NCBI RefSeq assembly: GCF_003945595.2
Contig: NW_024104359.1
Location: 1,155,501 to 1,219,500, forward strand
Length of the DNA: 64,000 bases
Direction: 5' to 3'
Source of the DNA: Pipra filicauda
Lineage: Eukaryota; Chordata; Aves; Passeriformes; Pipridae
The position numbers and the translations under genes are program-made. The notes beneath the pieces are model-generated. The model worked only from the letters and a program-made list of their open reading frames with translations, searched no databases and was not told the DNA's origin. This document shows, piece by piece, positions 11,023 to 23,558 of this stretch; positions within the stretch are counted from its first letter, which is position 1, and each line of letters begins with the position of its first letter.

Positions 11023-13539
11023 GCTCAGGATACTCAGCTTCTCTTGAGCCCAACCAAATCAGATTATAAATTGTCTTCTGAAAAGCAAACACTGAACATA
11101 CCTTTTAATTGTACTGCCCATCCTGGTTAGTGGGAGGTAAACTTTTATTTAGTATAATCAAAGGTATGTAATCCAAGTTTTTAAGGATTGTTTTTGTGGC
11201 TGAAGTTCAGAACTGGCTCACACATCAATATTTTCGGTACCTTGGTTCAGAGCACATAAATAATTTGCATTAACTTTAAAAATCACTATGTTGAAGCAGA
11301 ATTGGAAGCTTTCTATGATGATAAGAGTGTTTTGAAAGAGGAATTAAAAAAGGAAACTTCTAAAATTCTTCTTTCTGTAAATGACCAACACTAACTCAGA
11401 TGAAGAATTAGAAGGTGTTCTAAACAAAAAAATGGATTGATACTGCCACGAAAGTTTGCTGTGTTTATGATCACTATTATTCACATTTTTATTTCATATT
11501 TTCAGCTTATTTGTTATTAGGGTAGCTTGTGATTATTAAAATTCTTCTCAAGCTGTTTAAAGCTTAGATGCATCTCTGAAATATGCTTACATTTTATAGA
11601 AAACCTTTGTTGCATATCCTGAATTCATTGCTTGTTATACCAGTATTAGACTGGGGAAGACTTGATTGTATCATTTCCCAAAAAATGTAAACTAAATATT
11701 CATATCCTTGGGAACTATCTATGGGAAGTCTTGCCATATTAAATGTGCTTTTTGGTTTAATTCCTTCTAGTGTAACATTAAAATTCATGAACATCTATGT
11801 AAACAGAAAGTTTCCTTTCATCATTCATTAAAAATAACAAAATGAATCCAAACAGCTGAATATCTAACATCACATTAAGTTTCTTAATGCATATATACAT
11901 ATATTTACAGATACATTCCATGGGTGCCTTTGGTTAGGATCTGTAGAGAAATATTTTTGCTCTCATTAAGTGCAGAGCTCAGCTGAATACTGAAATGCAG
12001 CGAAATAAAATGCACAGTAAAGACAAATGAGAGGATAAATTAATTAATGAAGTGGGTTTGACAAGTTAATTAATGAACAATTTTTCTTTACTTGAGTTAA
12101 GCCTTCCATGCACTGCTTTGAACTGTTTGAAAAAGTTCTCCTGGCAGACCCCAGTGCTGATTTCTTACCCTTGATAAGATTCACATAATACAATTTATTC
12201 TGGATCCAAACTGGTTTTACCCAGTACATAGGTTTGCCAAACACCTACTGGTGTGGACAGAATTCCTACAAATAACTGCTCCCAGTTTTGTTTTGGGAGC
12301 ACACAAAACAAAGGCATGGGATTTAAAACACCACCACTGGTACTGACAGCAGGAGTCTGAAGGGTTTTTTCTCTCCAAGGATTTGTAGCAAGTAGATTTT
12401 GTCTATAACTGATATTTTTGACCCTTGATGCCTCTGTCTCTAAGGGCTCGTTGGGCTGGAGTTACTTAATTAACTGAGGGGTCAAAGTTAATGAACATCC
12501 ATAAAACTTGTCTGGATCTCTCCAGACAAGGAAAACATAAGGCCTCTCCCTCAGGAGAAAGTGAGGCTTAAGGAGAACTGAGGGGCAAAGATCTAAGTCT
12601 CTCTGACTTCTTGAGGGAAGCTTTGAATTTTCTCTTTCCTGTGCTGTGATGTGTTCCTGCCTTGACAGGAAGTCATGGAACAGGGAGGAGTTATTTTGGA
12701 AACTGTGCCACTGACTAGATGGAAAAAGGAGCACGAGAAAGAAAAGGTTCTTCATTTCTCTTATGGCCAAGAGAAAGTATCAAGTTATCTTTAATAATTA
12801 TCAACAGCAGTTAGTGTGGGAAGAAATGGTCTGATGAACTGAGTAGGAGTTTTATGTGACTTTAGGGGAACATGAAATAATGTTGAGTGCTTTTTGAAAA
12901 TACCATTCCCAAGGAGTCAAGGTTTGCCTTTTCAGAATGAGTAAATAGTTGTTTTTATCTTCTATCCCTGCTACTAAATCACTCTCTTTCCTGAAATTCA
13001 GTTCAGTTATAGTGCAAATTTCCCCTGAATCCGGGCCAGAATTTTAATCTATAAATAAAAAATAATGAGATGTACTGGTATTTAAGGCTCCTCTAAGGAA
13101 ACATTTCATAGTTCAGTGTGGCAGAAACATGTTATATGAATTATTTCAATTTTCCACAGCCCAGAATAATTTTACTCTACTGATTTCAGGATAATTTTTG
13201 GTCATCCCACGCTTTTTGTCACATCGAGCTAAACCCTTTGTTCAGAATCCACCTCTGGTCTATGTGTGCCTACAAATCCAAAAGCTCCTTCTTTTGAAGG
13301 GCTTTATTAGGCAGCTGGTGTGACCATATTGGAAGGAAATCAAGCATTCCAGATCCCTGACTCTCTTAGTGGAGTCAGAGCCTTCCACACCACGGAGCAG
13401 CTACAAGGGCACTGCAGATTAGAGGCACAGCATCATTGTTAACAGGAGTGGAACATGAAATCCACTGTGTGCAACCATTGTGCTAAGAAAATGCATTACT
13501 TGGAGTTTTAAATCCCCAATCCAGAAATTCAATTAGTTT

Positions 13540-13720
13540 CCGGGGAATCCAATTTGGAAATACAAGAACTTTGCTCATCTGCTGTCTCATGCCGCGGCGG
13601 AACGAGTTTTGTGCACAAACAGGGTGTGAAAATCTTGGCTTAACGTGGTGGTTGTAGTTTCTAAAGCAGGAGTGTTGGCCTTATTTAAAGACACAGCGTG
13701 AAGTAAAAGTTCCAAACCTG
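13540..13720. promoter_or_regulatory. Candidate conserved noncoding element with CpG cluster
   Basis: CpG is scarce in the surrounding sequence, but several CpGs sit here around GCCGCGGCGGAACGAG (about 13591-13606), with AACGTGG downstream. No repeat is recognised. This could be a conserved enhancer or a relic of a methylation-protected site. The call rests only on local composition. Confidence 0.25.
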
Positions 13721-16380
13721 TGCATTGCCTGTGAGCACCTCAAGCTCCCACCACCGCATCCTGCAGAACTCCAGCCCCCATCTCCCATCCTCCGTTCGCT
13801 TCATGTAAAGGCTCTTTTCGTGAAATTTTACTCATATAAATGCATGTTTTCAACAGTGGTGTCCTATTTTACACCAATTAATTTCTTTTCATTTTCACAT
13901 AATAGCTGATATTTTGTTTTTGACCCACTGCTTATTCACCTGCACAAAACACACAAAGCCCAGTGTCTTCTTCACCTCAAGGATGCCCACGGACTTATAA
14001 ACCTTGTTAAACCAGGACTAAAAATAGAGCAGCTCAAGCCCACTCTATTTTATAATTTCATCAGAATCAACTCTAATCTTTCTTCACTTTGTTAAGGATG
14101 AAAGTTATAACTGTATTATGAAGAAAAATGCTTACTACATCTAAAAATTCTAGTGGTTAGAACCTGTGAGAAAAGAATATTGAGTCAGAGGAGAAAGGAA
14201 GAAAGAAGGTAAGAGAGAAAGCAAGTGAGAAGAAAAGGAAAGCAAATTTGTTTTAACAGATGAGAATTAAAGTATTTTAGACATTTAAATAAACACTGTT
14301 CTCTTAAAGTACTTCTAAGCTTTTCTACTGAGTGTACAAAACCCCTCAAGCAACAGTTTTAGTTTCAACACGGGGAGATGGAAGGATAGACAAAAAGCTC
14401 CCGGGTGCTTTATTAGCTGCCTGTTCTTCTTGGAATGGGAATCGATAAAACATATTCCTCATAAAATAAATTTAATATTTCACCAGCAAAAAGTGATTCT
14501 GATTTTTTTTTTTTCTCATGACTGACCTTAATAACTCTCAAACCTGGGAGGCACTTGTGGTGCCTCTGAGTTATCAAACTTTCATACTCGGGAAGGAAAT
14601 ATGGGAATCACCTTTCACTGTTGAGATATTCCAAGAACATGTGTTACGTCAGTAAAAGGCACAAATCCTCCGGTGCCTTCACTCCTTGGTGAGTTTGCTG
14701 TGCCAAAACCCTGAGATACCTGGTTTCTCTATGGTTTTACTCTATGAAGAAGCAATAAGAGCATCAAATAGCTGAAATAAAATTCAGAGTCTTTGGTGTA
14801 GTGAGGGTTGTGTCAGAGCTGTGTGCTGGAATTTGGGAAGGAATATTGTTTAGGGACATTACTGGAGCAATATTGCCTTCTGCTGAGAATAACTTACATT
14901 TATTCAGGAGGTTTCTTGCCTGATTATTTTCAGTTTCAGAGTGGCCAACATTCCATGCTACACTGTCTCACAAGGACAAGGGTCTCCTGGGAATATCTGG
15001 GCACGATCCCAGACGGTGATATTTGACTTATAACACTCTCGTAGTAACATCACGCTCCAAGTCATCATTTGGCAAATAACAGAATGACACTGTGTGTACA
15101 GGTTACTGTGATCTCAGAGCACAGGGCACCACAAAGATCAGTGCACAGACACAATTACATCTTTGTTTTCCAGTTGCTGTTGGTTGAATGGATCTTCCGG
15201 GGGTTCATGCACAAACCACCAGATCACGCCCTGGCAGTTCCAGAAAGCAGGAGGACAAGGATTGTGGCAAAGGTGAAGGTATGAGTCTATTAACTTACTA
15301 CATTTGTAGCACTGTTGAACTGGAGAAAGCCTTAAAAAGGAGACTTGAATGCATATAAAATAAAGCTTAAATTATTAGTGAGATAATTCAAAAGAGTAGA
15401 TGCAGATGTTGCACAAAATGTGGAAACAGTGATGGATCTTACTCGTGAGCATTCCCATAGATGTTGTTTGTTATATTGATCTTTACTTTGAATAAAGACA
15501 TTATATTTTACAAAGAAAGGTAACATGACTTCATATCTGAAATTTGTCAATACATTCCAGAAGAACTGGTTTCTAGGAGAGGCTACAGGATTTAAATTTT
15601 ACTTTCCTAAGACTTTGGGATGGAGTGAAGTAAGGTGGAACTTAAATTAGGCACTGAAGAAATGTCCTGCAACAACACTTAAAACTTCTTCTAGAAACCT
15701 GACAAAAAGTCAAAAATAAGAAAAGAACATTCACAATAAGAAAGTTATTTTCATAATTTTGTAGGAATAAGTACTAGGCTCAGATTTTCACTGTTTAGCA
15801 GCCACTGCCATGGATGCTTCTAAGAGACATTATATTTTTGCTATTTCCCTGGGTTAGGAACAAGATTGTGGGATTCTGCTTCCTCAAATATGCTTTCCAG
15901 CTAAATACTACAGCTGGGTTGCTGCTCTGAACTTCTAAAGCCTCACTTTATAATTATAGTTTCAAATCTGTTCCTTTAAATCCACATGGTGTGTTAGAGA
16001 CTTGACTAAAAATAACCTGAAAATTAGAGGAGCATAATATGCTTAAAGTCCATTTGAAAGAGCTGATCCCAATTGTTTTAAGTTTTCAGCTAAACCTCTG
16101 TTTAAGTCACTTTTAGTATTGAAATGAGAAAGAAATGGAACAAATTAGAATGAAAATGAATTTAATTTCTTTTTGGTTGAGAGCAACCTTTCCAAGCTAA
16201 AAGCACAGTGTCTTTAGGGCAAATCAGGTTAAAACAGGTCTTCTGTTGAAGCACTAATCATTTGGAACTTTTTCTTGGAGTGGTCAAGAATCATTTTCTC
16301 TGGATTATGTGATTAAAGAGATCAAAGAGTTCATTTTTGCTTTAAATAAATGCTTGCAAGTTCCATCATTCTCTTTGCAA
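13721..16380. other. Unique sequence with a polypurine tract, no gene recognised
   Basis: A nearly uninterrupted purine stretch made of GAAAGGAAGAAAGAAGG-type units lies at about 14183-14247. Small open frames at 14808-15026 and 15069-15284 have no recognisable product and no paired splice sites. Confidence 0.55.
14183..14247. repeat. Polypurine tract
   Basis: About 65 bases, almost all A and G on the plus strand, built from GAAAG, GAAGAAA and GAGAGAAA units with few pyrimidine interruptions. Confidence 0.75.
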
Positions 16381-16560
16381 AGGGAACAGGTCTCCAGTCA
16401 TCTCCCACCATCCCAAGACTTCCTTAAAAGGTGCCTTGTGCACTTTAATTAGTGAAGGATCAAAGTCTTTATTCTCTGGGAGCAAAGGAAAGGCCAAAGG
16501 AGCCTCGTTGCTCCCAGTTATTGCAACAGTGATTTAGGGAAATTATTGGGGTTGTTCTGC
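16381..16560. promoter_or_regulatory. Candidate conserved noncoding element
   Basis: Non-repetitive sequence carrying GCACTTTAATTAG (homeodomain-type core) and GGATCAAAGTC (TCF/LEF-like ATCAAAG) within 30 bases. Such motifs occur by chance in A+T-rich DNA, so this is a weak call. Confidence 0.18.
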
Positions 16561-17624
16561 TCTGTCTGGGGCAGAAGTAGGGCCACGAGAACGTGGAAAT
16601 TCTTAACACTCCAGGGATGCACTTTTGCCTATCCAGCATCCATTTGTAACCTACAGAAATGAGGATTTTGCCCTTGCAGATCTAACTGCCAAGTTGTTGG
16701 TTTTATTACCCTTTCAGCTGGACAAAACTTCTCAGGATCATGTTTTCTGTGGTAATTTCTCTTGGATCACAAAGGGTTATTCCAAGCTTTTACAGGAAAA
16801 AGAAATGGAAAGAATTTTATGGCTTATATTTTCACTTTTTTTCTTCCTTCCATTACAATAAAAACAAGAAGAAATAGTTATTTTAGTCAGATTTGCCACA
16901 TTATATACAACATATTAGGGGATATTTTGATGTCTGACTCACATTCAGAGGATGCAGATTCATGAATTAATGCCTTTTACACTGGTTTTTCTTTTTTACA
17001 GAGTTTGTGTGACATTTATTCTCTTTTCGATAATATTTATGGGAATCTTTGAGCCATTATTTTGAACATATGCAGGAAAATGGTGAGTTGATGAGAGGTT
17101 TTTTAAGAAATGAGCCCAACTATTCTCGATTCCATGGATTTTATCACACTGGCTGCCACAATCTGAGCTTTGCAATCCTAAAACAGTCAGATAAAATAAT
17201 CAGGAGAGAAGAGCAGCCATCTCCAAAAGCTGAACCTGAGATCAAATCTGACTTTTTATAGAAGTACATGACAGATATGAAATGAATATTATTCCTATCC
17301 ATAATAAAAATGAAAAAGTTGAATGTGAGTGGAGTGAAAACAGTTTTTAAATACAGCTGGAGAGTCATACTTGAAAAGCATTTGAATGATTTTGAAGTCT
17401 GCAGACCAGATTTTAAAAGTATTTATCATTTAATTTCTTATTAAAACACTTAATGATACAATAATATACCTCTTAGTCCTGGAGAAAAGAAAGGGTTGAT
17501 ATAGAAACCTTTTACAGGGCATGAAATTTGGTGTCCTTCAATGAGTGACACTTTTTGGACAGTGCTTCTCTTAATCTTTATATCTCAATATTATATCTAT
17601 AATACTTAATTAAAGACTTTCTAC

Positions 17625-17639
17625 AAAAAAAAAAAAAAA
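17625..17639. repeat. A15 homopolymer
   Basis: A run of 15 A. No recognisable retrocopy body lies upstream. Confidence 0.9.
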
Positions 17640-19294
17640 TCCAAAAAACCAGCTTAGTAACTTGTTTCACTGAGACTTTTGACTGGTCCAAATAGTTTCA
17701 TACAATGATGTCTATACTTTTTTCCCCCCAAAAAGGTTATAAATGAACAGTCATGTTCCTCACTACCAAATGAATAGTCAACTCACCAAATTCATAAAAT
17801 ATCCAACCAAGGCTACTGTAATTTCAAATGGACTTGAACTTAAAAAATTTGTTTTCTTCCAAGATAAAGACATGTCTTCTTGTTACAATCATATTTTTCA
17901 TTCTCACATAAAAGCGAGAAATGCTTCTTCTGTTTTAAACCATGAATTTTTATTATTTTTTATTTATTTATATTATCACCATTGAAAACTTAAAAATACA
18001 GACTAGCTTAATACATTAGGAATAAAATAAAATTTTTAATTTTTTAATGGTTTTTATTTCAGTCATTTAAGTCATTTACATTTTTCATCCCATCTGTACA
18101 AATTGTTTAAGCCAATGCCATCAGTTCTTACATCTGTATTTACTGAAATTAAGTAAGGAACAGCATAATAAAAATATTGATTTTATTGTATCTTCCAATT
18201 TAGAAGATGGTCCTTGAAGAAGGACTAGGAATTTATTGACAATTTTCACATTTAAATTTATATTATTAAAATCAAACTGACCCTTCCTCAACCCAATTTT
18301 TAATTTTCTATTTAATCTGTGAGTTTAATTTATGGTCTTTCCATCTTGTATTTATGATCTGATTTCTTTCTCTCCCCCTTGAGTAGTAAACTATATTTAG
18401 AGTATTATTGCCTTGGTTAGTTCTCAAATAAATTGTTGGTTTGCTTTGATTCTTCTCTTCAAGTGCTCTTGGAAGTGACTTTCTTTGCTGGCAGCTGCTT
18501 TAATAATTGCCCTTAAATTTAAAGTGCCTCCCAGGGCAATTTGTTAACGGAGCTGAAATGAGTTTCCCCAACAAAACCAAGTGTTATCACAGCACTTTAA
18601 ACATGAATTGTCTTGCTCAGAACTGCTTCAGTTCTTAAAGGTTCAACTGTTGTTGACACAGAATATTGGATGTTCCAGAGATTTGTGGCTCCAGAGAGAA
18701 ACTGGAAGGTTTTGTTGAGGAATCTAAAATATTTGGACAATGGGACTCAGGATGTGAAGTGCCACAACACTTCTTGTATTAAAGAAAGTATTTTCTTGCA
18801 AACCCATCCTGTCCATTATTCCAGGGAGATCCAGTGTCCCGGGTTAGGAAGTCACTCACAGAAATTTCCTGTGGATGACGGCAGCGCAAAGGAACCCAAA
18901 TAAAAAATAAAGGCTCTGAGAGCATAATTCATGGGGGATTGCAGGCTGCAGAACAATAGAAATAAAATTACTTGCATTTCACACACTGAGCAAAGGAAGT
19001 CTAGAAAAATTATGGCTCCAGAATGTGGTTGGTCTCTAAAAAATTACTCTTTTATGCACAGTGTCTACAGCACTCTAAAGTGCCTTTTCCTTCTGTGTTA
19101 TGCTGTGCTGCCCACACAAAGTGTTTTTCTTTTGTGGAAGTTACTGTTCCACAAACATGTTCCTTTCCTTTCAGACCTGTCACTGTATCTCTGAAGGAGT
19201 CATTATACACATGTGTTAATTAAGCTAATTGGAGTTTGCTGGGGAAGGCAGGTTTGCTCTTTTAGACACCCAGCAGTTCTGCAAAATGAAATAA

Positions 19295-19326
19295 TCCCTT
19301 TCCTTTTCTTCCTTTTCCCTTTCCTT
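19295..19326. repeat. Polypyrimidine tract
   Basis: CCCTTTCC and TTCTTCC units form an uninterrupted C/T run of about 32 bases. Confidence 0.8.
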
Positions 19327-19766
19327 ATTTGAAGGAATGAGGAATCAAAGGGCACATGAATCTTATGGAAAATATTTTAAAATAACTTTATTATAAATAC
19401 AGTCAACTTTTACAGAATACATTTAATGCAACTTGTACACAATCCAGTGGCCTCACAAAAATAACTTTTTACTTCATTGGGCTTAAGGTTTTGTAACAAC
19501 ACTTTTGAATAAGTGTGAATTTTGCTCATTTCTCAAAATGAGCTCCTTCTTTTTACAACTTCAGGAATAAATAATTGATATGTGTCTCTAGTCACTCATG
19601 AAAATTCTTCTGTTTTTTCTCCCAAATATGCATAAACTCTAAACTTTCAGTATTTTTACCCATCAGAGTTATTGAGATATTAAAAGTATTGCAAAGTTTA
19701 TGCATCTCTAATCATACTGTTCTCAAGGTCATTGTCTAGACCAACATATGTATGTACCTTTGCTTG

Positions 19767-19854
19767 TAGAGATATTTTTAGTTAAGAAAGGGAATAAAAA
19801 GAACCTTTTGTTCTAGAGGTATTTTTAATTAAGAAAAAAGAGAATAAAAGAAAG
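19767..19854. repeat. Two-copy tandem duplication, period 47
   Basis: Unit 1 (19767-19813) begins TAGAGATATTTTTAGTTAAG. Unit 2 (19814-19854) begins TAGAGGTATTTTTAATTAAG and continues with the same AGAATAAAAGAA-type end. The units differ at several bases and one small indel, so the duplication is old. Confidence 0.8.
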
Positions 19855-22800
19855 TGTGCATGGCCACAGAAGGTGGGATTTTCTTAAATTTCCCTATATT
19901 TGGTTGAATATAGAAAAGTTTACCAAAACTTAGGCAACTCTGATTTAATTTGCCATGAAGACAGATGATTTGAGTTCCACCTAAGTTGAAATATTTAGAG
20001 ATTTGACCACCATTTTTCATCCTCTAAAGCACTTGATCTAAACAGAAGGATTTTTAAAAAAACCTCATGCAGTGCAATGCATATATTTTCTTTTCCTGAA
20101 GGTTGGTTGAGGCACTGATTCCATATCTTAATCAGCTTTTCCCTCCTACAGTGATGACCTTTTTTGAAGATTTTGATGCTCATCCTTCAAGAAACTCTGG
20201 ACAGTTTTAAGAGGTCCATTTTCAGAGAATTCAGACTGAAACCAGAGATGAAATGGTGATTTGCACTGCTAGAGAATATATAAAACCTCTGTGGAATGTG
20301 TGTGAAAATCTCTCTTTTGTTCACTGAAATGTTCCTGTTCGATCCCTCCCTCACATCTCCAGGGTTACCTCAGCATTTTTAACAGAAAGGTTGGAAAATG
20401 CAATTGTGAGCAAGAGCTGAAGGGAAGAAAGAAAGCCCAAATTCTGACTAAATTATACCAAATTCTCCTACAACAGGGGCAAAAAACCCAAAGTCTTCTA
20501 GTTCAACTAAATTTGCCTTTTCCTTGCCAATGCAAAACCTGCCTAAATTGTTCCAAGAAAAGATTTTCTCATTCTCTCTTCCCTCAATATTTATGATACA
20601 AAAGTCCCCCTTTTCCTTGGTGTAAATTCATCCCAGATTGATCTGTCAATCATTTCTGAACAGGCAATGCAGGAGATGCTTACTCTGAAAAAGGTGTCAA
20701 ATGGAAAAAGATGTTAAATGTGTGTAATTAGAAGTTGAAACAGGAATCTGGTCACATGAACCTCAGTCGAGATGCTGCAAAAGGGGTTGTTAGGGAGAAG
20801 TTTATCCATGGTGCAGTTTGCAGAACAGAGTTAGAAACTAGTATAGTTTCCAGTTAAACGAAGAGAACATCATGTAAATATATCCCAAGATTATGTACTT
20901 TATGCAAGCTTGATTGCGTATTTTAATTGCACTATAATCGTTAAACATATCTTCTTAGTATAATTCTATTTTTTTTAATTAAATCCCAAATTCTTGGTGT
21001 TAGGCAAGAATTCTGATGTCACATTTACAGTTCATTAGAGTTGTAATTAAAATGTGCAGCTCGACTGGAGAACTAGAGAATATTTAATTTGAAAAAGGAT
21101 TTTATTTTATTGCTTCTGTAACAAGCTAGTCTTGGTTTCTATAAATGAATTGTAGATGTAGCAACTACAAAATTTCATTAAACAGGAGGATTTAGTTCCT
21201 TTTCTAACATGTCCATGGATATGATACATAATACATTTTAAAAATCCCTGTAGTGTGAGTGTTACAGATTTTTCTCCACCTCAGTCTCACAGGTTTTTTA
21301 AACAACAGAAAGAAGAAAACAATGAGGTATCAATGTTATATCAAAACTCTATGAGTGTAAAATGAGGTCTTATCTGTTTTTAACTCCTTGCTCTAATTCA
21401 GGCCAGGAAAAAGGAGAGAACTGAGCCCTAACTTGTCTGTATTTGGTGACAAAACAAATATTCTGTCCAAGTACTTCTCAAAGAACAAAAATGAATAAAT
21501 AACACCAACAAAGAGGTGTTTGGGAAGGATGGTGATGGGTACATCTTGCATAGCAGAAATTTGATCTCTAGAGGATGATTGTGTGTGATGAAAATTCAAT
21601 ACATGAAATCTGTAGACTGGATTAAATCTGTAGACTGGATTTTTAATCTCTTCTCAAGGACAGGATTGATAAGGAACAGTGAGAACATGATTTTTTAGGG
21701 ACTCCTTTGGTTTCCTTTTTGTGCCACCTGAAGAACTGCAGTCCTGACCACTGTGAATCACCAGGTGGAAGTGCTTCAGTAAGCAGGGAACTGAGGAAGG
21801 GCAGGAGAGCATTTCTCCAGGGATATTTTCTCCACAATTATGTTTATGGGAACCTTGTGTGTTCCTCTGCACCTTTTCTTTGACCACTATTAAAAAGGGG
21901 TTCTGCTGCTAAATCCTTCTGAATTCCAGGCAGTCCCCCTGGAGAGCTGCTCACTGAGTCCATACAAAAGGTGTTCATGCAGTCAAAAAATGTCTGGAGT
22001 AAAAATGGAAAACTTGCTTCTCATGTGATGAACTTTCAAGCCAAACACTGATGTTTTTGTCCCTCTAAGATGTGAAGCTGCTCCTGACTCCGTGTGCATT
22101 GGGTCTGGAGAGTTTGGTGCTGTTTGTTTGATGTATTGGTACATTTTCCTGCCAGTGTAGATCCCCAAAATTCCATTTAAATGAATTTAAATGAAGTAAA
22201 GGGAAGAGGGAGAGCTACAAACAACAGTAAAATTCAATAATTCAGAAACTGTCAGTAGAGCAAGAAGTTTGCAAAGGTAACAAAAATAATTACAGTTGTC
22301 TTTCATCTGGATGATAGAAAAGATGGAGATATCCTGATCTACCAGAACTGATGAAGATGATGATGTACATATATAATAATATACCACCGGACCACAAAAA
22401 ACTATTTATTTCCTTCAGACATGATATATGGATTTCAACATGTGACTTTTTCATTGGTACCAATAAAATACTGTCACTAATAACATCCCTTGGTTTGAAA
22501 TTCTATGTTTCTCTACATGCACTATGAATATAAAGGCTAATTTAAAAGTTAATATATATGATAAATATATTCTTTTCAGATATGTTCCTATACACTTAAA
22601 AATTAAGTTGTTTTCAGCACAAGGGATGTATATTGAAAAGAGGTTGTTTTAGTAATGAGATCATTCCATTGGAATCTAAGATTTGAACATAAATTCCCTC
22701 TTTTCAAATACAACTAATAATTTGCCAGATGTGTAAGTTCTGTTTCATTATTAATAGAATTTGTAAGTGATAAAGTCATAAAATGATTACATTTAAACAT

Positions 22801-23469
22801 TTCTCTAGAGTAAAAAGAATGAAAATTTGCCCATTAAAACAAAGTTTCTGTGTGTAGTTTCTATGGTGTAACATTGTATTTGACTCCATTGAGATAAAAA
22901 CCCTCCAGCTCATTTTTTTCCTAAAACATGATGTCTTTTAAATCTTTTATCTCTTAGTTCCAGCTAAAAGTCATCAATTCCTCCTAGACTCCCTTAAATT
23001 TCTCATATATAATTCTTTTGTTCCAAGACAGGTGATGTTTTGAACTTTCCATTCGTAAAAACTTGATTGGGTTTTATTCTTATTATCTTATTTTTTAAAT
23101 TTCAAATTGGAGTGAAAACCAGGGATTCAGGTTTGGGGGTTTTTTTATGAAATGTAAGAGCCTCACTTTTAGTTTCAGTCTGCTTCAGTTTAGCTTTGGA
23201 ATTCTTTGAGTCACTGCTTGTCCCCTCTGCCACCAATATTTGCAGTCCTAGTGAAGGACTAGCAGGCTCTGCTATAGAGATACAGCAAATATCTAATAGT
23301 CAATGCACTCATTAACTGAATGACCCTTCTCATTTATCACTGGGAACTCATAAATATTTAGTTTACTTTCTATATTACCTGATAATTTAAAATAAATCAC
23401 ATAGAGTCACAAGCTTTTTACCTTTATGTCAACTAATGCAAGTGCACTTACAGGAAAAAATTAATAGTC
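19855..23469. other. A+T-rich unique sequence, no gene recognised
   Basis: The stretch at about 20870-21180 is non-repetitive with several TAATTR cores (candidate conserved sequence, weak). An 18-bp tandem duplication lies at 21606-21641. No coding exon or mobile element is recognised. Confidence 0.55.
21606..21641. repeat. Perfect 18-bp tandem duplication
   Basis: AAATCTGTAGACTGGATT occurs twice back to back (21606-21623 and 21624-21641) with no differences, which suggests a recent slippage or duplication event. Confidence 0.95.
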
Positions 23470-23558
23470 ATAACAACAACAACACTACTACTAATCCTAC
23501 TAATAATACTAATAATGCTAATAATACTAATACTCTAATGATATTACTACTACTATAT
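23470..23558. repeat. (AAC/ACT/AAT)n trinucleotide tract
   Basis: Imperfect triplet repeats run from AACAACAAC through ACTACTACT to AATAATACT and back to ACTACTACT. It is a compound interrupted microsatellite. Confidence 0.9.

Larger units (their letters stand above)
7031..13539. other. Long repeat-poor, A+T-rich unique sequence, no gene recognised
   Basis: Only short open frames occur and none has recognisable homology. It contains an AT-palindromic microsatellite at about 8189-8250 and a 14-bp inverted repeat at 10987-11022, both listed separately. No CR1, LTR or RNA gene was seen. Confidence 0.6.
16561..19766. other. A+T-rich unique sequence, no gene recognised
   Basis: It holds a 15-base A run at 17625-17639 and a pyrimidine tract at about 19295-19326. 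The open frames at 16625-16861, 17743-17985 and 18613-18903 lack recognisable domains. The segment at about 18490-18600 looks non-repetitive and could be conserved, but nothing specific is visible. Confidence 0.55.
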
